From an uncultured Gemmatimonadota bacterium (GTDB lineage Bacteria; Gemmatimonadota; Gemmatimonadetes; Gemmatimonadales; Gemmatimonadaceae), in assembly GCA_902826615.1 (NCBI GenBank), contig CADEFN010000011.1, positions 19,333-83,332 of the forward strand: 64,000 nucleotides of DNA, read 5' to 3'. The stretch's first letter is position 1; each line of letters opens with the position of its first letter. The translations under genes and the position numbers were made by a program. The notes below the pieces were generated by a model. That model saw nothing but the letters and a program-made list of their open reading frames with translations. It was not told the DNA's origin and ran no database searches. This document shows, in pieces, positions 1-6,526 of this stretch.

Positions 1-129
1 GCGGCGGTCCGTGCGGTGACCGAGAACGTGAAGGCGCTGGGCGGCGTGGTCATCGACGCGGTGCCGACCGAGGCCGCCGAGATCGAGTGGCCCTCCCGGG
101 TGATCGAGGGAGCGTGGCCCCTCTACTAG
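1..129 (+). CDS. C-terminal end of an unrecognised protein (cut by window start)
   Basis: The reading frame is open from base 1 and ends in TAG at 127-129, giving 42 residues that finish in AWPLY. Its codon use matches the neighbours (G or C in the third position), and the next gene follows after a short gap with a good ribosome-binding leader. The fragment contains a Val/Ile-rich segment (GGVVIDAV) but no motif I can assign, so the function is unknown. Confidence 0.75.
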   Translation, partial: AAVRAVTENVKALGGVVIDAVPTEAAEIEWPSRVIEGAWPLY

Positions 130-173
130 CGGGGTACCCCCACGAACGAGGGGGGTGGGGAAGGACGAGGACG

Positions 174-455
174 ATGGCGATCAGCGAGACGGTCTACGGG
201 GTGATGCTGCGCGGGTCCGACCAGTGGTACCGCTCCCCCAACGAGTACGTCGACTACCCGGAGGCGGCGCGCCTCTTCCGGTACGAGGACGAGGCGGAAG
301 AGGTGTGCCTGACCCTCCAGTGGTCGAGCCGCGTGGTCCCGGTGGAGCGCTACCGGGACGACTTCGACGCCGACCCGGAGTGCCGCTACTGCCCCGGCCC
401 GCACACCGTCGGCGAGCACTACGGCTCCCTCGGTGACCCGCTGGGCCTGCTGTGA
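174..455 (+). CDS. hypothetical protein, 93 aa
   Basis: ATG at 174 follows the stereotyped leader GGAAGGACGA seen before many genes here, so this start is preferred over the upstream GTG at 87. The product is acidic and ends in a Cys-containing segment (CRYCPGPH), which could bind a metal. It overlaps the next gene by a GTGA junction, so the two are probably translationally coupled. No family recognised. Confidence 0.85.
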   Translation: MAISETVYGVMLRGSDQWYRSPNEYVDYPEAARLFRYEDEAEEVCLTLQWSSRVVPVERYRDDFDADPECRYCPGPHTVGEHYGSLGDPLGLL

Positions 456-742
456 ACCTTGTGAACAGTGGTCGCTGGGACTGGCTGCGAGTGGCGACGC
501 GGGCCGCCGAGTACGAGTACCAGTTGCTCCAGATGCAGGCGCTGTCAGGGGAACCGTTCGCCCGCTGGATGCGCGTGGTCGACGACGCCATGGCAGCGAA
601 TGCCGTCACGGCGCCCACGCGCCCGGAGCGCCCGCTATCCAGAAGTGAAGTGATCCACGAAATGCAGATAGCCCTCGCGTTCGGAAGCTGCCCGATCGAC
701 GGGCAGGAGCAAGGACGCCTGTTTGGGAGGTGGTGGTCATGA
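452..742 (+). CDS. hypothetical protein, 96 aa
   Basis: GTG at 452 overlaps the previous stop (GTGA), and the stop overlaps the next ATG (ATGA), so this is the middle of a tightly coupled run. The sequence is amphipathic, with a central helical segment (ATRAAEYEYQLLQMQAL). No family recognised. Confidence 0.8.
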   Translation: MNLVNSGRWDWLRVATRAAEYEYQLLQMQALSGEPFARWMRVVDDAMAANAVTAPTRPERPLSRSEVIHEMQIALAFGSCPIDGQEQGRLFGRWWS

Positions 743-1146
743 CGAGCCGGTGGGCGTTCGAGAACCCGGAGGTGCGGCGGAGCCTGCGCATGTACTCCGG
801 CCCGCACGGCTACGAGAGCGCTGCTCGGCGCGAGTGGCGCCGCGCGCACTTCAGTGCTGCGCCGCGCGGTGGCGTCGCCCCCTACGAGAGCGAGGCGCGC
901 CGGGTATGGCGGGAGGGGGTCGAGCCCCCGTGGTTGAAGGAACTGAGGCGTCTCCTCTGGAGGATGCGTCTGGGAGTGTCCCCGGCTGGCCCGCCTGACC
1001 TAGCCCGCGTACTCCGGGAGGCGTTGCGCGACGCGAAGGCCTCGCGGTGCGTGGTGGGAGCGACGATCGATTGCGTGCTCTTATCGGGGCACACCGGCGA
1101 CTGCGAGTCGAGCACTGGGTTCCACCGTGACATGAGGGCGCCGTGA
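739..1146 (+). CDS. hypothetical protein, 135 aa
   Basis: ATG at 739 lies 8 bases after GGAGG (726-730) and overlaps the previous TGA. The product is Arg/Trp-rich in its first 90 residues. The C-terminal part has two cysteines and a histidine (C..GHTGDCESS), a possible metal-binding end. No family recognised. Confidence 0.8.
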   Translation: MTSRWAFENPEVRRSLRMYSGPHGYESAARREWRRAHFSAAPRGGVAPYESEARRVWREGVEPPWLKELRRLLWRMRLGVSPAGPPDLARVLREALRDAKASRCVVGATIDCVLLSGHTGDCESSTGFHRDMRAP

Positions 1147-1235
1147 AGTGCCGCCTCTGCGGGCACGCCCCGCACCCGCCGTTCCGCTGCGGGGAGGCCG
1201 ACTGCCCCTGCCTCGCCGGGGAGAGGAGGGGGTGA
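1143..1235 (+). CDS. very small Cys-rich (zinc-ribbon-like) protein, 30 aa
   Basis: A GTG at 1143 overlaps the previous stop (GTGA) and the TGA at 1233-1235 overlaps the next ATG. The 30 residues contain six cysteines, including CRLC and CPC, and two histidines, so it may fold around a metal ion. The perfect coupling to both neighbours is the main evidence that it is real. Confidence 0.6.
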   Translation: MKCRLCGHAPHPPFRCGEADCPCLAGERRG

Positions 1236-1513
1236 TGGCGTACGGGATCTTCCTCCTCACCCTGTACGACGAGCCTGTCGAGCAGTGGCTGACGCGCTAC
1301 GACCCCGACGAGGGGGACGACGAGAGCGTTGGGGTGGTGGACGCATCCGACGACCCGGCGGACGCGCTTCGCTTCCCGACGCAGGCCGAGGCGTGGGACT
1401 GCTACCAGCAGGTGTCGACCCGCATCCCTATGCGCTTCGACGGGCGCCCCAACCGTCCACTGACCGCGTTCACCGTGCACATCCGCCCACTCCCGGAGGG
1501 AACCGATGCCTGA
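1235..1513 (+). CDS. hypothetical acidic protein, 92 aa
   Basis: ATG at 1235 overlaps the previous stop (TGATG) and follows an AGGAGGGG ribosome site. It begins MAYGIFLLTLYDEP and is strongly acidic around residues 25-45. It overlaps the Fic gene by 8 bases. No family recognised. Confidence 0.82.
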   Translation: MAYGIFLLTLYDEPVEQWLTRYDPDEGDDESVGVVDASDDPADALRFPTQAEAWDCYQQVSTRIPMRFDGRPNRPLTAFTVHIRPLPEGTDA

Positions 1514-2006
1514 GGACTACGCGCGCTTCGTCCGCGAGTCGAACGCGATCGAGAACATCCACGTCGACCCGCCCCACCCCCTCTGGACGGACCACATGGA
1601 GACGCTGCTGCTGGCCGTCCGCTTCGGGGAGTACGGCAACCTGCTGGAGCCGACGGCGATTCACCGGAAACTGATGGCGAGTCAGCCCGAGGTGTTCCCC
1701 GGGGAGCTACGGCAGGTGCACGTGCGGGTGGGCGGGGACGTGAAGATGTTGCGCGTCGAGTACCCGCGGTATGTGGAGCGCCTGCACACGCTGGTAGCCA
1801 AGCGTGAGGCGCCCAGCGAAGGGGCGCTGTTCGACCTCCACCACGAGTTCGAGTGGATTCATCCGTTCATCGACGGGAACGGGCGGACGGGGCGCATCCT
1901 CTGGGCACACCTGCGGGTGCTCTTCCGGTACCCGCTGGAGATCATCGAGTCAGCGGAGCGCCACGCCTACTACGAGGCGATCCGCCAGTGGGAGGCAGGA
2001 CGGTGA
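1506..2006 (+). CDS. Fic-domain protein (putative AMP-transferase), 166 aa
   Basis: The Fic core motif HPFIDGNGRTGR is complete at residues 119-130, including the catalytic His and the phosphate-binding GNGR. Fic enzymes transfer AMP or other nucleotide moieties to hydroxyl groups of target proteins. An N-terminal S-N-A-I-E-N at residues 12-17 fits the (S/T)xxxE(G/N) inhibitory motif of self-regulated Fic proteins, whose Glu blocks productive ATP binding. ATG at 1506 follows GGAGGGA. The 3' end overlaps the ribbon-helix-helix gene by GTGA, an arrangement reminiscent of toxin-antitoxin or effector-regulator pairs. Family certain; target and role unknown. Confidence 0.93.
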   Translation: MPEDYARFVRESNAIENIHVDPPHPLWTDHMETLLLAVRFGEYGNLLEPTAIHRKLMASQPEVFPGELRQVHVRVGGDVKMLRVEYPRYVERLHTLVAKREAPSEGALFDLHHEFEWIHPFIDGNGRTGRILWAHLRVLFRYPLEIIESAERHAYYEAIRQWEAGR

Positions 2007-2221
2007 GCAAGCGCCTGAGCATCGTGATCGGGGACGGAGACTACGCCCACTTGCAGGACCTCGCCGCCGCGCAGGAGGTATCCATCTCCGCGCTTGTCAG
2101 GGATGTGCTGCGCGTGGGCGTCTGGTACGAGCGGGAGGTGAAGGCCTACCCGGAGCGAAAGCTGCTCATCCTGCGCCCCGGGGAGGAACTGCGCGAGCTT
2201 ACGTTGCTCACGTGGGGATGA
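2003..2221 (+). CDS. ribbon-helix-helix (CopG-like) DNA-binding protein, 72 aa
   Basis: GTG at 2003 overlaps the Fic stop codon. The first 45 residues have the pattern of a ribbon-helix-helix domain: a short beta strand (KRLSIVI), a helix (YAHLQDLAAAQ), a turn with VSISALV, and a second helix (RDVLRVGVWYE). Such proteins dimerise and bind operators, and often serve as antitoxins. Here it is probably co-translated with Fic, so autoregulation or neutralisation of Fic is a reasonable guess that the sequence alone cannot prove. Confidence 0.75.
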   Translation: MSKRLSIVIGDGDYAHLQDLAAAQEVSISALVRDVLRVGVWYEREVKAYPERKLLILRPGEELRELTLLTWG

Positions 2222-2225
2222 CGAC

Positions 2226-2579
2226 ATGCGGCTGATCTCGTTCAGGAGACGGAAGGACGAAGCGGTGACACAAGAGGCAGGGCAGGACTTTGGCACGGTC
2301 ACGACGGTGCGGTCCATCGAGGTGAAGAGTGGCCCGATCGCGGGGCTGCACACCGCGCTCGGGAACGCAGGCTCCATCCGGGTGCTGGCGGCATGGCTCG
2401 ACTTGCAGCGCATTCCCGACGAGGCGCAGGTCGAGGGGGACTACCTCGCTGGCGGGGTGCGCGCCACGTGGGAGGTATCCGTCGAGACGCACCCGCGGCA
2501 GATGCGCCAGCCGGTCGGCGAGGCGATGGCGGAGTGGCGCCCCCCGGTGGATGGCGACGAGGAACCCCGTGGCGACTGA
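2226..2579 (+). CDS. hypothetical protein, 117 aa
   Basis: ATG at 2226 lies 4 bases after the previous stop. The N-terminus is basic (MRLISFRRRKDE) and the remainder mixed alpha/beta, with no motif I recognise. The 3' end overlaps the proposed start of the following interrupted gene by 11 bases. Confidence 0.78.
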   Translation: MRLISFRRRKDEAVTQEAGQDFGTVTTVRSIEVKSGPIAGLHTALGNAGSIRVLAAWLDLQRIPDEAQVEGDYLAGGVRATWEVSVETHPRQMRQPVGEAMAEWRPPVDGDEEPRGD

Positions 2580-2835
2580 GGCGCCGTGGCGCACTCTGCC
2601 GGACGGGCGGGGCGCGTGGATCGTCCCGCTCACCTTCGGGCGCGCGCGGATCGTCATCGGCCCCGTCGACTCCAACCTCCTCGACGACGGCTGGTGATAC
2701 GACGAGCCATGGGCCGCGGTCGTGGCCCTCGCGCAATGGAGCGGCGGAGGGGAGCCGGAGGGCTGGATGCGCCACCTCGGAACGGGGCGGCGCAGGCCGG
2801 GCGGTGACCCGGAGAAGGAGTACCAGCAGTGGTGA
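2569..2835 (+). pseudogene. small phage protein interrupted by an in-frame TGA (2695-2697)
   Basis: From GTG 2569 (after GAGGAA) the frame reads 42 residues ending LLDDGW, meets TGA at 2695-2697, then continues in the same frame with coding-like sequence (YDEPWAAVVALAQW, later RRRPGGDPEKEYQQW) to a second TGA at 2833-2835. Both halves look like one 88-codon protein. The second half has no good start of its own in this frame, and its end overlaps the next gene in the usual GTGA manner. Possible explanations are a nonsense mutation, a sequence error or readthrough. Function unknown. Confidence 0.6.
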
Positions 2836-3299
2836 GAGATCTGATCGTGGAGCGCCAGCGGCTGGCCCTGACGCACCCGTGCGCCCGGGCGACGGACACG
2901 CAGGATGACCGATTCCTCGCGTTCATGAAACGCGGCCCCTCGACGTGGAGCACGATTCTCACCGTCAACAAGTGAGCGGACGCGTTCGCTGGGCTGCCCG
3001 TGTGGCATGCCTCTGTGGCCCTCCGCTCCCGCCTCACCGCCCGGCCCATCCCGAGGGCGCTCTGGTCCCCGGGGGATGTGCGCGACGCGAAGCACCTGCT
3101 GCGCGCGCTCTTGCGTGACGTGGGGCAGGGCATCACCAAGGTGGCGAGCGTCGACACCGGGCTTGTCCCGAATGGCGTGGCCCTGCACGCGAAGCGCGTG
3201 CTGTCCATCGATGAGCAGGCCGGGCTCGACCCGGCGTGGTGCGCCCTCCCGGCTATCGACCAAGCGGGAGACGGCCCGATGGAGGAAGTTGAGTGGTGA
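2832..3299 (+). pseudogene. phage protein interrupted by an in-frame TGA (2973-2975)
   Basis: GTG at 2832 overlaps the preceding stop. The frame gives 47 residues ending STILTVNK, then TGA at 2973-2975, then continues ADAFAGLPVWHASVAL to a final TGA at 3297-3299 that overlaps the next GTG. In proteins I remember with this layout a Trp sits between NR/NK and ADAFAGLPVW, so TGG changed to TGA is plausible. A GTG at 3000 could start the second part alone (99 aa), but it has no clear ribosome site. Function unknown. Confidence 0.6.
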
Positions 3300-3467
3300 A
3301 GCCGTGGCGGGTGAGCCGCGCGTGGCTAGACGGCATGTTTGTGGGCGACCTTACGGGGCCGTTCGCGCAGGTGGATACCACCAAGGCCGCCCCTCTGACC
3401 AAGGACATGCTGCTCAAGGTGGTGGCTGGGGTGCGCGAAGTGCGTCCGCTCGCGGTAGGCTCCCCGG
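3296..3467 (+). pseudogene. gene remnant or frame-disturbed small protein
   Basis: GTG at 3296 overlaps the previous stop and begins a convincing protein (MKPWRVSRAWLDGMFVGDLTGPF, then KDMLLKVVAGVREV). No stop occurs in this frame before 3922, although another clear gene (3468-3677) lies across it in a different frame. The tail of this frame after about 3460 is low-quality shadow sequence. A TAG one frame over (3453-3455) would give a normal end, so a frameshift near 3420-3450 is likely. The end given here is approximate. Confidence 0.45.
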
Positions 3468-3677
3468 GTGGCAGACCAGCCCTACGAGGTATACCTGCTG
3501 CCCGCTCACTCCCCGGCGTGCATCGTCTGCGAGCCGTCCGCCGAACGGCTCGTCGACGCGTTGCGAGCGTCCGCGTTCACCCTCTGCCCGGCGCACCTGC
3601 TCCGCGCGCACGTGTACGGCAACGAACTGGACGGTCGCGGTACGCTCGCCCCACTCCCCCATGGAAGGACGTCATAA
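3468..3677 (+). CDS. small Cys/His protein, 69 aa
   Basis: GTG at 3468 opens a frame with good codon bias. CIVC near residue 18 and CPAHLLRAH near residue 40 give a CxxC...CxxH arrangement that could bind zinc. The stop TAA overlaps the next ATG (TAATG). No family recognised. Confidence 0.75.
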   Translation: MADQPYEVYLLPAHSPACIVCEPSAERLVDALRASAFTLCPAHLLRAHVYGNELDGRGTLAPLPHGRTS

Positions 3678-3922
3678 TGGTTATGCGCGATCACTTTGAC
3701 GAGTCGGCGGCCACGGTGCTGGAGGAAACGGCGGCTCCCGAGTGGCACCCCCCGGCGCGCCGCGAGGTGCGGATCCGCGAGGTGGAGAACGGCTGGTTTA
3801 TCGAGGGCCTGCAAGTGCTCGGCCCGTCCAGCCGTATCGAGGCGGAGTTCGTCGCGCTCCGCGAGCGGGAGACGATGGCGATCCTCCGCAAGCTGCTCTT
3901 CCCGCCGAGGATCGTGCAGTGA
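3677..3922 (+). CDS. hypothetical protein, 81 aa
   Basis: ATG at 3677 follows GGAAGGACG at 3663-3671 and overlaps the preceding stop. A second ATG two codons later is less well spaced. The product is charged with a central beta-rich part (RREVRIREVENGWFIEGLQ) and a terminal helix. It is coupled to the next gene by GTGA. No family recognised. Confidence 0.8.
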   Translation: MVMRDHFDESAATVLEETAAPEWHPPARREVRIREVENGWFIEGLQVLGPSSRIEAEFVALRERETMAILRKLLFPPRIVQ

Positions 3923-4116
3923 AGGTCGAACGCTCGATCCAGATCGAGATCGAAGGCGCCTCCGATGACGGCGTGACGGTGCTGCGGTTGCAGCAGACGC
4001 TCAACAAACTGCTGGCTCTGGGCGTCCCGCCAACCGCCAGTCTGGGGTTCGGCTTCGGGCGGCCTATAGACATTACCCTGCGCGCCACGTGGGACACGGT
4101 GGAGGCGTCCGGGTGA
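3919..4116 (+). CDS. hypothetical protein, 65 aa
   Basis: GTG at 3919 overlaps the previous TGA and the stop overlaps the next GTG. Two beta strands (KVERSIQIEIEG, GRPIDITLRATW) flank a helix (LRLQQTLNKLLAL), suggesting a small alpha/beta fold. Function unknown. Confidence 0.78.
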   Translation: MKVERSIQIEIEGASDDGVTVLRLQQTLNKLLALGVPPTASLGFGFGRPIDITLRATWDTVEASG

Positions 4117-4631
4117 CCATGCTCGTCTTTGACGACGGGCTTGCCATCGACGAGGAGACGGGCGAGATCGTCGAGGCCCCGGGGAACATCGACCGCATCC
4201 CCTACCTGCAAGGCGCGATCCTCGGCGCGGTGGACCAAGAGGCCCTGTGGAAGCAGCGCCGGGGCATCCTGAACCGCGCGCTCGATCGTCTCCTCACGGA
4301 AGAGGGGCAGCGCTCCGTCCGTACCGAGATGGGGCACTCGTGGACGGTGGCGGGCCGCACCACGCGGTCGGCGCCACGCCCCGCCGTGGAGGAGGCGGTC
4401 GATCTGGAGGCGCTGACGCGCACCCTCGCGGACGACCTGATCCTCCACGCCGCCGTCACGCTCGACCCAGCCAAGGTGCTCGGGTGGCTGGAGGACAACA
4501 TGCCGGAGGCGCGACGCAAGCTGCTGCGGCGCCTCCTCATCGTGGAGTCGTCCTCCAGCGGATACGTCCGCACGGAAGCGGCGCCACGCATGCTCGCCAA
4601 GCCGGTGCGAAGGGAGAAGTCCGATGCGTGA
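4113..4631 (+). CDS. hypothetical phage protein, 172 aa
   Basis: GTG at 4113 overlaps the previous stop; an ATG at 4119 is an alternative start. The N-terminus (MLVFDDGLAIDEETGEIVE) is acidic. The middle is helical and ends in a basic stretch (ARRKLLRRLLIVE). It sits in the small-gene run upstream of the phosphoribosyltransferase. No domain recognised. Confidence 0.8.
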   Translation: MTMLVFDDGLAIDEETGEIVEAPGNIDRIPYLQGAILGAVDQEALWKQRRGILNRALDRLLTEEGQRSVRTEMGHSWTVAGRTTRSAPRPAVEEAVDLEALTRTLADDLILHAAVTLDPAKVLGWLEDNMPEARRKLLRRLLIVESSSSGYVRTEAAPRMLAKPVRREKSDA

Positions 4632-4776
4632 GAAGTGTGTCTGCGGTGCGGAGATCGAGATCACCGGTGCGCTCTATGGGCCGGACTCGATCGAGGGGTG
4701 GCGCTCCCGCCACCAGAAGTGCCTCGACCTCAACTGGGCACTCATGCGGGCGCAGACGCGGAGCTTTCGTCAGTGA
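4624..4776 (+). CDS. small Cys-containing protein, 50 aa
   Basis: ATG at 4624 overlaps the end of the previous gene by 8 bases, with GGGAGAAG just upstream. The product has CVCG at residues 5-8 and HQKC at 30-33, a CxC...HxxC arrangement that could bind a metal. Its stop overlaps the next GTG. Confidence 0.7.
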   Translation: MREKCVCGAEIEITGALYGPDSIEGWRSRHQKCLDLNWALMRAQTRSFRQ

Positions 4777-5267
4777 CGCTCACGGCGGCGTTCGGGACCA
4801 CGCAGGTCAGCTTCGAGAAGTCGATGTCGGAGGTGGAGCGCCTGCTGACCGGGCACGGCGTGCGCGAGTCCCGCTACACGCACGTGCGCCCCGCGCGCCT
4901 GCCCGCGCGCGCGGGGGAGCGGGGCGAGGAGACGCGGGGCCGCGTGGTGTTCGAGTTCGTCTGGCGCCGGGGCGAGGATGCCCGCGGAGTGCGCATCACG
5001 GTCCCCTACCAGCCGGAGGTCGGGACCCGCGGGGGCAAGGCGGGCACCACTCCCGAGATGGCCGCGAGGGCGCTCTACTGGCTGCTGAAGGCCAAGTTCG
5101 ACTCCATCCAGTACGGCATCGAGGAGTTCGAGGTGGCGTTCATGCCGCACCTCGTCACCTCGCTGGGCTCCACGTTCGCCGAGGAGCCGCACCTGATCAC
5201 GCAGGCGGCGCAGCGCCCCGAGACGATCGGCCAGATGCTGCTCCCGCCACCCACGGGAGAGCGCTAG
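4773..5267 (+). CDS. hypothetical protein, 164 aa
   Basis: GTG at 4773 overlaps the previous stop (GTGA). The frame shows strong GC3 bias. An N-terminal segment (SFEKSMSEVERLL) is followed by an Arg-rich linker and a beta-rich region (GRVVFEFVWRRGED, VRITVPYQPE). I cannot assign a family. The stop overlaps the phosphoribosyltransferase start by one base (TAGTG). Confidence 0.82.
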   Translation: MTLTAAFGTTQVSFEKSMSEVERLLTGHGVRESRYTHVRPARLPARAGERGEETRGRVVFEFVWRRGEDARGVRITVPYQPEVGTRGGKAGTTPEMAARALYWLLKAKFDSIQYGIEEFEVAFMPHLVTSLGSTFAEEPHLITQAAQRPETIGQMLLPPPTGER

Positions 5268-5719
5268 TGGGGTACCGGGCGGACGTGGCGGCACATCACC
5301 GGGTCACCGGCCCCGTCACGCTGGCCTCCGGGATCGTGTCGGACTCCTACATCGACATCCGCGCCGCCATGCTCTGCGGGCAGTGCGCCTCGATGGTGAC
5401 GGCCTCGTTCCAAGGCTTCCTGATCGAGCACGCTCGCCGGTTCGGCCCGGGGTTCCGCGTGGTGGGCACCGGCACGTTTGGGGCGATGCTGCTCGCGCGC
5501 CTCTACGGCGTACCCCGCTCCCTCTGGCTCGACAAGGACCACGGCGTGCCGTGGGTGCACTCCGGCGACGACATGCCCACCCGGGCGGTGATCGTCGACG
5601 ACGTGCGGACGACGGGCGGGACGCTGGCACGGCTGGAGGCGGCCTGCGAGGCGATCGGCCTCACCGTGGAGGCGCGGGAGATCTTCTACGAGCGGGGAAC
5701 GTCAGGACGATCGCAGTAG
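5267..5719 (+). CDS. orotate-type phosphoribosyltransferase, 150 aa
   Basis: The PRPP-binding loop AVIVDDVRTTGGT is complete at residues 107-119, and a GIVSDSYIDIR segment at 22-32 resembles the substrate region of orotate phosphoribosyltransferases. VVGTGTFGA at 65-73 fits the conserved loop before the flexible hood. The enzyme class condenses PRPP with a base; orotate is the best guess, but nicotinate or another base cannot be excluded. At 150 residues it is shorter than typical bacterial enzymes (about 200). The 3' end overlaps the convergent minus-strand gene by 18 bases. Confidence 0.9.
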   Translation: MGYRADVAAHHRVTGPVTLASGIVSDSYIDIRAAMLCGQCASMVTASFQGFLIEHARRFGPGFRVVGTGTFGAMLLARLYGVPRSLWLDKDHGVPWVHSGDDMPTRAVIVDDVRTTGGTLARLEAACEAIGLTVEAREIFYERGTSGRSQ

Positions 5720-5932
5720 AGCCGCCGCATTCGCGATCTCGTCTCCCATGGCGGTAGGGCTGACGGGGACAGTGTAGGTCGCCGGGGGTCGGGGGGGCGC
5801 CCCCGGCGGTTGGGGGTGCGGGGTTGGGATCCGCCCCGCGCTCGGCACCCTAGCGGCTCGCCCGTCGCGCACCTGTTGAGTAATCGTGCGCGCGTGACGC
5901 GCGACCAGTATCCGCTCCGCCCAGTCGCTCAC
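5702..5932 (-). CDS. hypothetical Pro-rich protein, 76 aa
   Basis: GTG at 5932 overlaps the stop of the upstream minus-strand gene (GTGA). An N-terminal helix (SDWAERILVARHARTITQQV) is followed by a long Pro-rich linker and an Ala-rich end. It is read convergently with the phosphoribosyltransferase. Function unknown. Confidence 0.65.
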   Translation of the reverse strand: MSDWAERILVARHARTITQQVRDGRAARVPSAGRIPTPHPQPPGAPPRPPATYTVPVSPTAMGDEIANAAALLRSS

Positions 5933-6483
5933 CCCGGGTTGCGCGTGACACGCCCGCGGACGATCGCCTGCTGGCACCCCTCGCACAGCCATGCCCGTCT
6001 CGTCTCCTGTGGCTCACCCCGCACGGACCGGACCGCCCCGGGGGCGCGGCGGCGGTAGGGGAACGAGTACCAGCGAAGGATCACGTCGGTGGCGTCCGTC
6101 TCCTGCTGGCAGATGGCGCACCGGACCGTTACCTCCGCGCGGTGGCGCTCGGCGCGCTCTGCGTCATCGAGCAGTGTTTCCAGCACGGCCTCGGCGCGTG
6201 TCAGGGGCATGCGCATGTACCCGCCCTCGACCCACCCGGCACGGGAGAAGTGGATCCAGCCGTACGCCCCGCTGGGCCGCCGGAACGGGGCACGGTCGGC
6301 CTTGCGCCCGCGCTGCCACGAGGCGAGCACCCCGTGGGCTCCCACCTCGCTGCGGTAACCGCCGTCCCACGCCGGGGTGAGCAGCGCCTGCTCCAGCTTC
6401 GCGATGCGCTGTTCGCCGAGGGGGTGCTGCTCTTCGCCGGGTAGGCCGGTCTGGAAGGGGAAGGGGATGGGCTCGTTCTTCAC
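5929..6483 (-). CDS. protein with C-terminal four-Cys zinc site, 184 aa
   Basis: GTG at 6483 opens this minus-strand frame, which diverges from the portal gene. CAIC in the C-terminal third and CEGC about 45 residues later form a probable zinc-binding module separated by an Arg-rich loop. The middle has aromatic residues (GAYGWIHFSRAGWVEGGYM). It is co-transcribed with the overlapping downstream gene. Family unknown. Confidence 0.8.
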   Translation of the reverse strand: MKNEPIPFPFQTGLPGEEQHPLGEQRIAKLEQALLTPAWDGGYRSEVGAHGVLASWQRGRKADRAPFRRPSGAYGWIHFSRAGWVEGGYMRMPLTRAEAVLETLLDDAERAERHRAEVTVRCAICQQETDATDVILRWYSFPYRRRAPGAVRSVRGEPQETRRAWLCEGCQQAIVRGRVTRNPG

Positions 6484-6493
6484 TGCTCGCAGC

Positions 6494-6499
6494 CTACAA
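6494..6499 (+). promoter_or_regulatory. possible -10 element before the portal gene
   Basis: TACAAT at 6494-6499 lies in the 43-base gap between the divergent genes. No convincing -35 hexamer is seen 16-18 bases upstream, so this is tentative. GGGAGG at 6514-6519 is the ribosome site of the portal gene. Confidence 0.3.
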
Positions 6500-6526
6500 T
6501 GGCGCGGGTGAGCAGGGAGGCTCCGC

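Noticed and set aside
2569..3299. TGA read as Trp genome-wide (alternative genetic code)
   Set aside because: Many genes end in TGA that overlaps the next start (GTGA, ATGA), and reading through would fuse unrelated frames.
4247..5266. Long open frame upstream of the phosphoribosyltransferase in the same frame
   Set aside because: The sequence before GTG 5267 is Arg/Gly/His-rich shadow of the overlapping genes at 4113, 4624 and 4773 and shows no coding bias of its own.
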